Source: Flavisolibacter amylovorans
GTDB taxonomy: Bacteria; Bacteroidota; Bacteroidia; Chitinophagales; Chitinophagaceae
Direction: 5' to 3'
DNA: 64,000 bases
Assembly: GCF_039541815.1 (NCBI RefSeq)
Contig: NZ_BAABGY010000003.1
Location: 18,838 to 82,837, forward strand
A program made the position numbers and the translations under genes. Each line of letters begins with the position of its first letter. Position 1 is the first letter of the stretch. Positions 9,801 through 17,916 of the stretch are shown in pieces. The notes below the pieces were generated by a model. It made no database searches and had not been told where the DNA came from. It saw only the letters and a list, made by a program, of their open reading frames with translations.

Positions 9801-9938
9801 ATCATTTTCTCGCTCGTGCTGACGCTCTATGTCATCCCCGCCATCTACTCCATGCTCTCGAGCCGCAAGAAGCGGAATCAGCTCGAGCTCATCGACGAGG
9901 AAGACAAAAAGAAACAAGCCGCTCAACCCGTGCATTGA
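6825..9938 (+). CDS. RND multidrug efflux pump, HAE1 family inner-membrane subunit
   Basis: Proton-driven exporter of hydrophobic compounds. At 1037 residues it has full AcrB-like length and twelve expected membrane segments in two halves, with two large periplasmic loops. Visible landmarks: N-terminal amphipathic MNISELSLRRPVLAIVMNI; the proton-relay Asp pair in GLVVDDGIVVTENIYKKM; the paired Lys in GLVTKNGILIVEFANQ; and the GPASP-region equivalent ISFALYLALGLIFLILAAQFESF. It ends in a charged cytosolic tail (DEEDKKKQAAQPVH). The TolC gene begins three bases after its stop, so these two are translationally close. Substrate unknown; no regulator is adjacent. Confidence 0.97.
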   Translation: MNISELSLRRPVLAIVMNIIIVVFGVIGFKFLGVRDYPAIDPPNINVRTSYGGANPEIIETQITEPLEKAINGIAGIKNITSSSNAGSSNINVEFELGIELEAAANDVRDKVSQATRQLPADLDAPPVVSKADASSDPILSMTVQSNTRNQLEISEWANNVLVERLQTIPGVSAIQIWGEKRYAMRIWFKPEKLASYGLAPIDVSQALTRENVELPSGKIAGNATELTVRTFGRLNTEEDFNNVVVKSDSSSVVRLSDVAEAVLGPENEESQLRESGIPMIALAIIPQPGSNYVSISNEFYKRFEQLKADMPQDITLNIALDQTRFIKNSISEVEETLIISLVLVILIIYLFFRSWAIAFRPLIDIPVSLIGAFFIMYVCGFTINVLTLLGIVLATGLVVDDGIVVTENIYKKMEQGMDKWRAAREGSKEIYFAVIATSITLAFVFLPIIFLQGFVGRLFREFGIVVAGAVLISAFVSLTLTPVLNVKLTSSKKIHDHGWFYRKTEPFFQWMESTYGRSVRGFLRVRWMAWVIVALCGGIIWFIGGSLPSELAPMEDRSQFRLQVTAPEGTAYDYMDRYINRLSDFMLDSVPEKKTVLSLTAPGFMSGSTNSGFVRVALVDPKDRNRSQKEIVEMVNKNLGKFNEGRAFAIEEQTISVNRRGGQPVQFVIQNNQFEKLAQVLPRFLEEANKSSILQQVDADLKFNKPELRINVDRLKANQMGVSVEAVSRTLQLALSNQRLGYFTMRGKQYQVMGQVERAERDDPSDLRGLYVRSNSGQMVSLDNLVTIEEATTPSTIYHFNRFKSATISSGLAPGATVGQGIEEMQAIAKRLLDPTFSTALTGTARDYQESSGGISFALYLALGLIFLILAAQFESFIDPFIIMITVPLAIAGALLSLWIFGQTLNIFSQIGIIMLIGLVTKNGILIVEFANQSRLQGMDRREAAIYASQQRLRPILMTSLAMALGALPIALSLGAAATSRIPLGIVIVGGIIFSLVLTLYVIPAIYSMLSSRKKRNQLELIDEEDKKKQAAQPVH

Positions 9939-9941
9939 CCC

Positions 9942-11258
9942 ATGAAGAAGACCTTATTCGCCATTGCCCTTCTAGCCGCCGGCCCCGCGCATGCCCAGGA
10001 CACGGCGCGCCTCCTCACCGTGGAGGAAGCCGTAGGCATGGCGTTGCGCCAGAATTACGACATCCGTCTTTCGCGCAACGACTCCACGCTCGCGGCCCTC
10101 GACTACAGCTACTCCAAATACGCATTCTTCCCGCGCCTCAACGGGCGGGCCACCTACCTGCGCAACAACAACAACGTGGAGCAGACCTTTGCGAGCAATC
10201 CCAAGGTGGAGCGCAAGGTAAACTCGACGAACCTGCAGTACGGCGCCGACCTCAACTGGACGGTGTTCGACGGCCTGCGGATGTTCGTGACCCGTGAACG
10301 CCTCGGCGAGCTTGTGAAACTCGGCGAGCTGCAGATCCGCGCCCAGGTGGTGACCACCATCGCCGACGTGCTCCGTACCTACTTCGACATCGCCCGGCTG
10401 CAACAGCAGCAGACGGCCACCCAGGAGGCCATGGCGCTGAGCGAGGAGCGCCTCAAGCTCGCGCAATACAAGTTCGACATCGGCACCGGCATCAAGAGCG
10501 ATGTGCTGCAGGCGCAGATCGACCTCAACGGCCAGCGTACGGCCCTGCTGACGCAGCAGAACACGAAGCGCCAGCAGATGGAAGTACTCAATCGCCAGCT
10601 CACGCTCCAGCCCGGCACCACCTACCGCGTAGTGGATTCGATACCGGTGAACAGCAACCTCCTGCTCGACTCGGTGCAGCTTTCGATCGAAGCCGGCAAC
10701 CCGCAATTGCAGCTCAATAAACAGCAGATCGACATCGCTGAACTTGTGGTGAAGGAACGGAAGGCCGAGCGCTTCCCCACCGTGTCGGTCATTTCAGCCT
10801 ACAATTTCAACCGCACCAACAACAACACCCCGCCCAACAATTTCTCGCCGCTGCTGAACCAGACGCAGGGCTTCAACTACGGCCTCACGGCCACGATCCC
10901 GATCTTCAACGGGTTCCAGGCACGCCGCAACATCAGGGCGGCCCAGATCGACGTACAGAACCTGGAGCTGCAGTACGACGCCACGAAGGCACTGGTGGGC
11001 TCCGGCATCATGGCCGCCTACCAGAACTACGAGCTTTCGCGCCAGACGCTGCAGCTCGAGGAAAGCAACATCGCCCTTATCCGCGAAAACCTCGTGATCG
11101 CCCGGGAACGTTACCGCCTCGGGCTTTCCACCTTCCTCGAAATGCGCACCGCGGAGCAAAACCTTTTTGATGGTCAGTCACGCCTCATCCAGGCCCGCTT
11201 TAATATGAAAGCCGCGGAGATCGAGCTGGCAAGGCTGCGCGGGGATATCGTGCGATAA
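9942..11258 (+). CDS. TolC-family outer-membrane efflux channel
   Basis: Outer-membrane exit duct of the tripartite pump. 438 residues with a signal peptide (MKKTLFAIALLAAGPAHAQ) followed by LTVEEAVGMALRQNYDIRLSR, the usual N-terminal helix of OEP proteins. Two structural repeats of long helices are evident: QQQQTATQEAMALSEERLKLAQYKFDIG..SDVLQAQIDL, and later ENLVIARERYRLGLSTFLEMRTAEQNL. It is third in the operon, only three bases after the pump gene. A word-repeat arm begins shortly after its stop and the matching arm lies inside the start of purE. Confidence 0.94.
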   Translation: MKKTLFAIALLAAGPAHAQDTARLLTVEEAVGMALRQNYDIRLSRNDSTLAALDYSYSKYAFFPRLNGRATYLRNNNNVEQTFASNPKVERKVNSTNLQYGADLNWTVFDGLRMFVTRERLGELVKLGELQIRAQVVTTIADVLRTYFDIARLQQQQTATQEAMALSEERLKLAQYKFDIGTGIKSDVLQAQIDLNGQRTALLTQQNTKRQQMEVLNRQLTLQPGTTYRVVDSIPVNSNLLLDSVQLSIEAGNPQLQLNKQQIDIAELVVKERKAERFPTVSVISAYNFNRTNNNTPPNNFSPLLNQTQGFNYGLTATIPIFNGFQARRNIRAAQIDVQNLELQYDATKALVGSGIMAAYQNYELSRQTLQLEESNIALIRENLVIARERYRLGLSTFLEMRTAEQNLFDGQSRLIQARFNMKAAEIELARLRGDIVR

Positions 11259-11273
11259 GACACGTGACGTCTG

Positions 11274-11384
11274 CAGTTTGAGGTTTGACGTGAATAGTCC
11301 GATCTTGCGACCGTTATCCAACAATCATTCTCTCGAACCATGAGCGACCAACTCCAAACTTCAAACCCCAATCCTCAAACTCCC
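11274..11384. repeat. Word-repeat palindrome reaching into purE (word GTTTGAGGTTTGA)
   Basis: Left arm 11274-11292 reads CAGTTTGAGGTTTGACGTG. The inverted, longer arm at 11350-11384 contains AAACTTCAAACCCCAATCC and CTCAAACTC. The right arm lies within purE codons 4-15. The space between holds the purE upstream region and ATG. Confidence 0.75.
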
Positions 11385-11894
11385 CTCGTCGGCATCATCA
11401 TGGGCTCCGACAGCGACCTGGGCGTGATGCAGGCCGCAGCCGATATCCTGATGCAATTCGGGATCCCGTTCGAGCTGACCGTGGTATCGGCACACCGAAC
11501 GCCGCAACGCATGTTTGACTACGCCCAATCGGCGCGCGGGCGCGGGCTACGGGTCATTATCGCCGGCGCCGGCGGCGCTGCCCACCTGCCCGGTATGGTG
11601 GCGGCCATCACGCCCCTCCCCGTCATCGGCGTACCCGTGAAGTCGAGTAACTCCATCGACGGGTGGGACTCGGTGTTGTCCATCCTGCAGATGCCCAACG
11701 GCGTACCCGTGGCCACTGTGGCGCTCAACGCCGCCAAGAACGCGGGCATTCTCGCCGCCCAGATCATCGGGTCGTCCGACGCAGCGGTCGGGGAGAAAAT
11801 GACGGCCTACAAGCAATCCCTCAACGACGAAGTGCTCGAGAAAGCGGGCCGCCTCCGGTCCTCCGGTTGGCGCAACGAATTCGACGGCAAATAG
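11340..11894 (+). CDS. purE: N5-CAIR mutase
   Basis: Converts N5-CAIR (PurK product) to CAIR; class I PurE, usually an octamer. 184 residues with the core GIIMGSDSDLGVM, the active-site SAHRTPQRMFDYA loop, and IIAGAGGAAHLPGM. The N-terminal leader MSDQLQTSNPNPQTP precedes the conserved LVGIIMGSDSD core, and residues 4-15 are encoded by a word-repeat arm whose inverse copy is upstream of the gene. The leader is not part of the usual fold, so the repeat has probably been absorbed into the coding sequence. A strong terminator shared with bshC follows. Confidence 0.96.
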   Translation: MSDQLQTSNPNPQTPLVGIIMGSDSDLGVMQAAADILMQFGIPFELTVVSAHRTPQRMFDYAQSARGRGLRVIIAGAGGAAHLPGMVAAITPLPVIGVPVKSSNSIDGWDSVLSILQMPNGVPVATVALNAAKNAGILAAQIIGSSDAAVGEKMTAYKQSLNDEVLEKAGRLRSSGWRNEFDGK

Positions 11895-11910
11895 AGGAAC
11901 GACGCTAAAG

Positions 11911-11941
11911 AAAAACCCCGGCGGGTATCGCCGGGGTTTTT
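11911..11941. terminator. Bidirectional terminator between purE and bshC
   Basis: A 13-bp perfect stem (AAAAACCCCGGCG and complement) with loop GGTAT and A/T tails on both sides, between convergent genes. Confidence 0.92.
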
Positions 11942-11944
11942 CTA

Positions 11945-13534
11945 TTAGGGATATAGTATCGTGAACTGCTGCTCCAGCGCACCGGAATGCCGGTAGAGCG
12001 CATCGATGAACGCATCGCCGTAGCGCGCATAAAAAGTGCTGAAATTCTCTACGCGCTCCTGGAGTCCGCCTTTCGGAAAGAGTTGCTGCTTCAGGTGCTC
12101 CAGCTGCCGCTGCGTGGCTGCCTCACGGCGCCGGGCCGCGCGCTGCATCTTTTTCTCCAGCTCGTTTACGAGGTGGAGCGAGCGGGTGCGCAACGCCGCC
12201 ACATGCTGGTCGAGCGTACTGTCGACGGCCGCAGCCGACGCGCGCAGCTTTTCGAAGAGCGCGCCGAGCTCCTGCACCTCCCCGTTGAGCCGCGGCTGCT
12301 GCCCGCTGCGCGCCAGATGCCGGTTCACCTGCTCCAGCACCGGAAGGAACAGCGCTTCCGCATCGAGGCCGAGCGCATCGGCGCGCTCTTTTTGCCCGGC
12401 ACCGAGGAGGAGAAAGGAGTTGCGGAGCACCAGCACCGGGAAGGGCACGCCGTAATGCGTAAAGAGGTCGTTCAGCTGCAGCCAGTAGGCGAGCTCGCCG
12501 CCGCCGCCGATAAACGCTACGTTGGGCAGGATCGTTTCCTGGTAAAGACCGCGGAGGATCACGTTCGGGCTGAAGCGCTCCGGGTGTTCCTCCAGTTCGG
12601 TCCGCAGCTCGCTTTCGGAGAACGAGATGTCGGTTTGCAGCACCTGGTATCGGTCGCCGCGCTGCTCGATGCGGGCGCGGATATCGTCTTTGAGGTAGAA
12701 CAGGTTGATGGCTCTCGGGTGTGCCTGCATGTTATAGTGCTCCTGCAGGCGTGCCGAGGTATCGGAAACAATGGTCGACGATTGCTGCTGAAAAAGGTCG
12801 GTGGCGAACACCGGCCCCATCAGGGCTTTGAGGCGCGCATCGTCGGCAATCAGCGTCACGAGGCCAAAGCGCGCGAAGAGCGCATGCACGAGGCTGAACG
12901 TCGCCTCCTGGATGCTGCAGCCTTCCTGGAAGCAGCTACGCAACAGCGACAGCAGTGCCCCGCCTTCGGGAAGTCCCGACAACTGCCCTTCCACGCCTTT
13001 GAGGAGGCCGGAGATCTCCTTGTCGATGGTCATGCGGCCCACCGCGCCGGTCTGCTTCGTGCTCCAGGTATAGCGCTTGCCTTCGATCGAGAAATGATTG
13101 AGCTCCTCGAGGTCCGCATCTTCCGATCCCATGTAGAAAACGGGAACGAAGTTGTAGCCGGGAAGCTGCTCCCGCAGGGTGGCGGCAAGGCGGATGGCGT
13201 GCAGGATCTTGTAGAGGAAATACAACGGCCCGCTCAGCAGGTTGGGCTGATGTGCCGTAGTGACGGTAAACGTGTTTTCATCAAGAAGCGCCTCGATGCT
13301 TTGCGCCACTTCGGGGCTCGCGGCCACCGACTTGTATTGATCGCGCAGGGCGGCCACGAGGGTCGCACGGTGCTGGGGCGCGGCCTTGCGCGCTTCGAGC
13401 GCGGCCCGTATCCCTTCGAGGTCGGGGCTGTAGCGGTAGAAGGGCGCGAGGGCAGGCGCTCCCGCCAGGTAATCGGTTACGATCTTCGAAAAGCTGCCGG
13501 TCTTTTCATAAGCGAGCGTCTGCGCAGAAAACAT
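11945..13534 (-). CDS. bshC: Putative cysteine ligase BshC (bacillithiol synthesis)
   Basis: Last step of bacillithiol synthesis: adds cysteine to glucosaminyl malate. 529 residues, the normal length. Recognised from family blocks: TVTTAHQPNLLSGPLYFLYKILHAIRLA, FVPVFYMGSEDADLEELNHFSI, LPNVAFIGGGGELAYWLQL, and a C-terminal coiled-coil stretch (ELEKKMQRAARRREAATQRQLEHLKQQLFP). It starts at MFSAQTLAYEKTGSFSK. A TACTTTTG box lies four bases before the ATG, implying a leaderless mRNA, and a word-repeat arm lies directly upstream of that box. bshA and bshB are not in the window. Confidence 0.95.
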   Translation of the reverse strand: MFSAQTLAYEKTGSFSKIVTDYLAGAPALAPFYRYSPDLEGIRAALEARKAAPQHRATLVAALRDQYKSVAASPEVAQSIEALLDENTFTVTTAHQPNLLSGPLYFLYKILHAIRLAATLREQLPGYNFVPVFYMGSEDADLEELNHFSIEGKRYTWSTKQTGAVGRMTIDKEISGLLKGVEGQLSGLPEGGALLSLLRSCFQEGCSIQEATFSLVHALFARFGLVTLIADDARLKALMGPVFATDLFQQQSSTIVSDTSARLQEHYNMQAHPRAINLFYLKDDIRARIEQRGDRYQVLQTDISFSESELRTELEEHPERFSPNVILRGLYQETILPNVAFIGGGGELAYWLQLNDLFTHYGVPFPVLVLRNSFLLLGAGQKERADALGLDAEALFLPVLEQVNRHLARSGQQPRLNGEVQELGALFEKLRASAAAVDSTLDQHVAALRTRSLHLVNELEKKMQRAARRREAATQRQLEHLKQQLFPKGGLQERVENFSTFYARYGDAFIDALYRHSGALEQQFTILYP

Positions 13535-13538
13535 GCGG

Positions 13539-13546
13539 CAAAAGTA
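13539..13546 (-). promoter_or_regulatory. -7 box TACTTTTG, four bases before bshC
   Basis: Full TAnnTTTG match with spacer CCGC to the ATG; predicts transcription starting at or beside the start codon. Confidence 0.55.
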
Positions 13547-13554
13547 AACAGGAA

Positions 13555-13731
13555 AAGGTTCTTAAGGTTCTGGGGTTTTTAAGGGTGCTGATGGTTGTTG
13601 CGCTATTACGTTGCTCCGGCTTCCTTCGTCAAACGGTATCCCTGACAAACCCAAACTCTTGAAAACTTAAAGAACCCTCAGAACCCCAGAACCATAAGAA
13701 TCTTAAGAACCCGAAGAACCTTAAAAACCTT
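13555..13731. repeat. Word-repeat palindrome (word AAGGTTCTTAAGGTTCTGG)
   Basis: Left arm 13555-13585 (AAGGTTCTTAAGGTTCTGGGG) starts beside the bshC promoter. Right arm 13663-13731 has about five inverted copies (AAGAACC, CAGAACC, TAAGAACC). The right arm contains the stop codon of the aldehyde dehydrogenase gene. A single-arm copy of the word is at 42172-42210. Confidence 0.82.
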
Positions 13732-15247
13732 CCCGCGAAAGCACCCCGTTCACTCTTCGCCAGACGCCGAGCGGATTATGGCGTTGCAGTTCTTCGGGGA
13801 GCAGCTCCTCTTCCCAGTTCTGGAAGCACACGGGGCGCGTGAAGCGGCCGATGCCATCGGCGCCCACCGCGGTGAAGCGCGCATCGGTGGTGGCCGGGTA
13901 CGGACCGCCATGATGCATCGCCGTCACCACCTCCACACCCGTCGGAACACCGTTGCGCACCATCCGGCCGCAACGCGCCTGAAGGGCTTCGAGCAGCTCC
14001 GGCAGCTCCCGTAGTTCTTCGGTGGTGGCCATCAGGGTTCCGGTGAGCTGACCTTCCAGTGCCAGCGCTACATCCAGCAACTGCGCCGCATCGCGGCAAC
14101 GCACCAGCAGCGCAAAGGGGCCGAACACCTCGTGGTGCAGCGCCGGCTGCGCGAGGAAGATCTCGCCCGGCACCGTGGCCAGCGTCGGGATGCTCTCGTT
14201 GCGCCCTACGGGGCAGGAGAGCGTTCCGGCCACCTCCACCCCGGCTATATCCAACGCATCGGCGCGCTTGTGCTGGAAGGCCTTGGCGATGCCGGAGTGG
14301 AGCATCTCCGCCGGCGGCACGATCGAAATACGCTTCGCCAGCGCATCCGCGAACGCATCCAGCTCCGGCCCTTCGATGCCAATGAGCAGGCCCGGCTTCG
14401 TGCAGAACTGTCCCGCCGAACTGGTGATGGAGGCCGTGAGCAGCTTCGCAAGCTCCGCGCCCTGCTCCGCGAGCTGTCCGGGCAGTAGAAATACTGGATT
14501 GGCGCTGCCCATCTCGGCAAATACCGGTATCGGCCGGGGGCGCGCCGCCGCAAGATCGAACAGCGCACGCCCACCCTCCAGCGAACCGGTAAAGGCCACG
14601 GCCGCCGTGAGCGGGTGCTGCACCAGCGCGCCGCCCAAATCGAAACCGCCTTCCAGGTGCTGGAACAGGGCTTCGGGAAGGCCGCAGGCGGCGGCAGCGC
14701 GCTGCACTGCCGTAGCCACGCCGCACGAGGTTTCCGCGTGGGCCGGGTGCGCCTTTACGATCACCGGGCAGCCTGCCGCCAGGGCGGCCGCCGTATCGCC
14801 ACCGGCGGTACTGTAGGCGAACGGAAAATTCGAGGCGCCGAAAACAACTACGGGACCCAGGGGCACCTGCATCTTACGGAGGTCCTGCTTCGGTTGCACT
14901 TTGCCCCAATCGGGGAGCTTGCCGCCGTCTGCTTCACTGCGGCCTCCTGCGGCCGAAGGCGTATCGATGCTGATGCCAAGCGGGATGCCGTCGAGGGAGG
15001 CGTTGCCGTAGCTGAACAGCTGCCACTGCGTGCGCCGGAGCTCGAGCCGGAGCCGGGCCTCGTCGAGGTGGGTTTCGCGGGCAGCGGTGGCTATCAGCTT
15101 GTCTGCATCGGCTTCCAGCTCGCGGGCGATCGCATGCAGGAAGGCGGTTCGCTCACGAAGGGTTTTACGGCGGTATACAGCACCGGCGGCGACCGACGCC
15201 TCCAGGGCTGCGGCGACGGCGGACAAGGTTTGTGATTGCGGTTCCAT
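13721..15247 (-). CDS. Aldehyde dehydrogenase, alpha-ketoglutaric semialdehyde dehydrogenase type
   Basis: NAD(P)-dependent oxidation of an aldehyde, by family similarity 2,5-dioxopentanoate to 2-oxoglutarate in sugar-acid or hydroxyproline breakdown. About 508 residues from MEPQSQTL. Key regions: FGASNFPFAYSTAGGDTAAALAAGCPVIVKAHPAH (Rossmann entry and KAHPAH signature of the KGSADH group), general-base Glu in FAEMGSANPVF, and catalytic Cys in SSAGQFCTKPG. The upstream ATG adding 29 residues was rejected because it lies before the family start. Its stop codon TAA is inside a word-repeat arm. No sugar-acid genes flank it, so the substrate is uncertain. Confidence 0.85.
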   Translation of the reverse strand: MEPQSQTLSAVAAALEASVAAGAVYRRKTLRERTAFLHAIARELEADADKLIATAARETHLDEARLRLELRRTQWQLFSYGNASLDGIPLGISIDTPSAAGGRSEADGGKLPDWGKVQPKQDLRKMQVPLGPVVVFGASNFPFAYSTAGGDTAAALAAGCPVIVKAHPAHAETSCGVATAVQRAAAACGLPEALFQHLEGGFDLGGALVQHPLTAAVAFTGSLEGGRALFDLAAARPRPIPVFAEMGSANPVFLLPGQLAEQGAELAKLLTASITSSAGQFCTKPGLLIGIEGPELDAFADALAKRISIVPPAEMLHSGIAKAFQHKRADALDIAGVEVAGTLSCPVGRNESIPTLATVPGEIFLAQPALHHEVFGPFALLVRCRDAAQLLDVALALEGQLTGTLMATTEELRELPELLEALQARCGRMVRNGVPTGVEVVTAMHHGGPYPATTDARFTAVGADGIGRFTRPVCFQNWEEELLPEELQRHNPLGVWRRVNGVLSREGF

Positions 15248-15466
15248 ACGTGGGCTTTGGGCAAAGTTGGGGCCGGGAACGGCACAGACCTCGCCTGTTC
15301 CGGAAATCGCATCCACCCGCTCTTTCGCACGCATAGCCGGGCCGTATTTTTACTTACCTTCCGGCATACCACTGCTTCTGAGCACCCAAGCCGTTCGCGC
15401 GCAGCCGGTTGCAGCCGTATATCGAAACGTCACCTAGGAAGCACCGTCAGCAGACCCATTACAGCA

Positions 15467-16981
15467 ATGTACCAAAACAAACCCACACGCCTTTTTATCG
15501 CGATCGCACTCTTCCTCGGCACCACTCAGCACGGGCAGGCGCAGGCCCTCCGGGTCCGCAACCAGGGCTTTGAGGAAGCCGCCTCCCTGTTTAGCGACTG
15601 GACCGCCGCGGAAGTCCCTGCCGGTCGCCCACCGGCGGTATCGTTCGATCAGCAACAGGTGTTCGAAGGCGGTGGAGCGGTGCGCCTCCAGGTACGAAAG
15701 CGCGATGGCAGGGTGACCCTGTCGCAGGGCATTGCGATCGCCCCTTCCGGAGCGATGCGGCAAATACAGGTATTCTTTGCAGCCCGGGTGGCGGACGCCT
15801 GCCGCGCCGACATGCTGCTCACCTTCTACCGCAACGGGAAACTTACCGGTGTGCCGCGCACGCCCCTCTCGGCAAGGCGTATCGCCGATACCGCCTGGAC
15901 GGTGTTCGAGCGCCGGTTTCCGCTGCCGCAGGGAACGGACTCGATGGTGATCAGCCTGGCAGCCGGCGGCGCCGGTGCGGCGTGGTTCGATTACCTGCAG
16001 TTTTTCGTGAAGCGGGAGCCGTCTGCCGGGCTGCCCCTCATCCGGCAAGCCGTTCTCGACACCGTGCTGGCCTTCGCGCGGGAGCGGTATGTGGAGCCGG
16101 GCATCGACTGGAACAGGATCGCCGGCGAAATGCAGCTCATGGCCAGCGGCGCGGAAGACTCGCTGGACCTCTACCCTTCTTTGCTGGCGCTGACCACCGG
16201 GATCGGCGACCGCCGGGTGTCGCTGCATTTTCCGGACCGAACCGCGGCGCCCAAGGCGGGGTTACCCCACTCCGGCGAACCGGCGCTGCTCCCATCCGGG
16301 AATATCCTCCAAAAGCGGTATGCCTACCTCCGCGTGCCCACGCTCCTGAGCAGCGCCCCACGCGACCATTGGGATTATACCCGCGCGCTGCTGCGCACCA
16401 TCGGGAATCTTGACCAGGACAGTGCGGTATCGGGCTGGATCCTGGACCTGCGTGGCAACCGCGGTGGCAGCTTCCGGCCCATGGTCCAGGGCCTTTTTCC
16501 GCTGCTGGATGCCGGCCACTCCCTGCGCCTGTACTACCGTGTAAGCGCAACCGAAACCCGTGAAGACCACTACGATCCCGAAACCGACGGATCCCCCGAC
16601 CCGGTGACCATGAGCCTGCTCGTAAAGGCAAGACGCGACCTGCCGGTGGCGGTACTGCTCGACAAGGAAACCAGCGGCGCGGCGGAAATGGCGCTGATTG
16701 CCCTCAAAAGCAGCCGGCGCACAAAGAGCTTCGGCCAGGAAAGTGCCGGGGCGGCTTTCCTGCCCGGTGTTTGCGACCTGCCCGGCGGCGGCTACCTGAT
16801 CCTGCCCGAAGGGCATTGCATCGACCGGAAAGGGGTAGCTTATCCTATTTCCATCCGGCCGGAGGTGCGTACCCCTGAAAGCGCGGCAGGGGCCCCGCTC
16901 CACGATCAGGCTGCGGTGCAGGCCGCGCAAAAATGGATCGACGAATACCAGCAACTCCGGGCAGGAAGGGGCAACCAATAG
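15467..16981 (+). CDS. Secreted S41-family (C-terminal processing-like) peptidase
   Basis: About 504 residues: signal peptide (MYQNKPTRLFIAIALFLGTTQHGQAQ), a beta-rich N-terminal domain (residues about 30-190) resembling a carbohydrate-binding or jelly-roll fold, then a tail-specific-protease domain. The catalytic Ser is likely in DKETSGAAEMALIAL, with the substrate-binding strand SGWILDLRGNRGGSFRPM. No PDZ domain is apparent. Bacteroidota have many such exported S41 proteins of unknown substrate. The upstream ATG was rejected because 77 extra residues before the signal peptide make no sense. Confidence 0.82.
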   Translation: MYQNKPTRLFIAIALFLGTTQHGQAQALRVRNQGFEEAASLFSDWTAAEVPAGRPPAVSFDQQQVFEGGGAVRLQVRKRDGRVTLSQGIAIAPSGAMRQIQVFFAARVADACRADMLLTFYRNGKLTGVPRTPLSARRIADTAWTVFERRFPLPQGTDSMVISLAAGGAGAAWFDYLQFFVKREPSAGLPLIRQAVLDTVLAFARERYVEPGIDWNRIAGEMQLMASGAEDSLDLYPSLLALTTGIGDRRVSLHFPDRTAAPKAGLPHSGEPALLPSGNILQKRYAYLRVPTLLSSAPRDHWDYTRALLRTIGNLDQDSAVSGWILDLRGNRGGSFRPMVQGLFPLLDAGHSLRLYYRVSATETREDHYDPETDGSPDPVTMSLLVKARRDLPVAVLLDKETSGAAEMALIALKSSRRTKSFGQESAGAAFLPGVCDLPGGGYLILPEGHCIDRKGVAYPISIRPEVRTPESAAGAPLHDQAAVQAAQKWIDEYQQLRAGRGNQ

Positions 16982-17107
16982 CCCCGGAGCAAAGAAGTGC
17001 TCCGGGCAGGCAGGAACCGCCACCCGAAAAGATTTTCGGGTACCGGTCACCGGTGGCGCTGAATCCCCCGAAGGAGAAGTATATTTAAGGAACCAAACGG
17101 TAACCCC

Positions 17108-17590
17108 ATGACCTATCCTTCCGGCGGCTTCGTTCAGATCGTGGATGGTGCAGGACACCCGGCCTTCCGCCCGCTGACCACCCTGCGCGCGCAGGGGCTT
17201 GAGCTGCGCCTGCGGCATCATTTCTTCTACGCGCCCCACGAGATCCCGGGCTACCTGTTCGACATCCACCTGGGCGGGCGCTTTGCCGGCACCTACTCGG
17301 CGCTCATCGAGCGCGACGCCGGCAAGATCCCGGAGATCGGGCACGTGGGCATCCTGCTGGAGCGCTCCTTTTACGGGCAGCGCCTGCCGGCCCGCGCTAC
17401 GTCGGCGGTGCTGCCGCTCTACCGCGCACACGGCATCCGCGAGGTACTCATCACCTTCGACGAGGCCAACCGTGCCCTGGAAAGCGCCTGCAGCGAGCTC
17501 GGCGCCACCCACCTCGACACGCTGCTGCTCGACGGGCGCATGAGCAAGAAACGCTACCTGCTGCCCGTGCCGATGCTGGTGCCCGCCTGA
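17108..17590 (+). CDS. GNAT-like acetyltransferase
   Basis: 160 residues. The segment HVGILLERSFYGQRLPARATSAVLPLYRAHGIREVLITFDEANRALESACSELGAT follows the GNAT order: strand 4, acetyl-CoA loop, helix 3, strand 5, then the common ending xxNxxxxxxxxxLGA. The acceptor is unknown, and the pyrophosphate-binding loop (ERSFYGQRLPA) is only a loose match to the usual Q/RxxGxG/A pattern. It begins MTYPSGGFVQIVDG and stands alone between an S41 peptidase and catalase. Confidence 0.65.
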   Translation: MTYPSGGFVQIVDGAGHPAFRPLTTLRAQGLELRLRHHFFYAPHEIPGYLFDIHLGGRFAGTYSALIERDAGKIPEIGHVGILLERSFYGQRLPARATSAVLPLYRAHGIREVLITFDEANRALESACSELGATHLDTLLLDGRMSKKRYLLPVPMLVPA

Positions 17591-17916
17591 CCGGTACGGA
17601 GCAGACGCTACCCGCTTCCGGATATTTTCATTGAAGTTACTTGTGTGCGCCAGCCCCCCGACGGGACCAGGCGAAAGGTGACGCGTGGAGCGACCTGCCC
17701 GACAATTGTTACTTTCTCCCAAGCCTGGCGCCTCACGCCTCACGTATTTTTGGCACCTTCCCAGCCAAGCTAAACCAAGACACGTACGACCCGATACTTG
17801 CATCCGATCGATCCTGCCGATCGGACCATCGGAACTTTTTGCCGAGCTCAGCCACGGAGGGGCAGGCGCCATCAAGTACTTTTATGCTCAACCCTCACCC
17901 ATTAAACCAGCGAAAC
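17591..17916. other. Gap before catalase; lone word-repeat arm
   Basis: 326 bases without a convincing gene. It holds a single arm of the GTGAGGCGTGAAGCG word family at 17728-17745 (GCGCCTCACGCCTCACGT) with no facing inverted copy. An in-frame extension of the catalase reading frame runs through it but has no family resemblance. Confidence 0.6.

Noticed and set aside
17641..17916. N-terminal extension of catalase
   Set aside because: No family similarity and it runs across a word-repeat arm; the ATG at 17917 gives a normal catalase.
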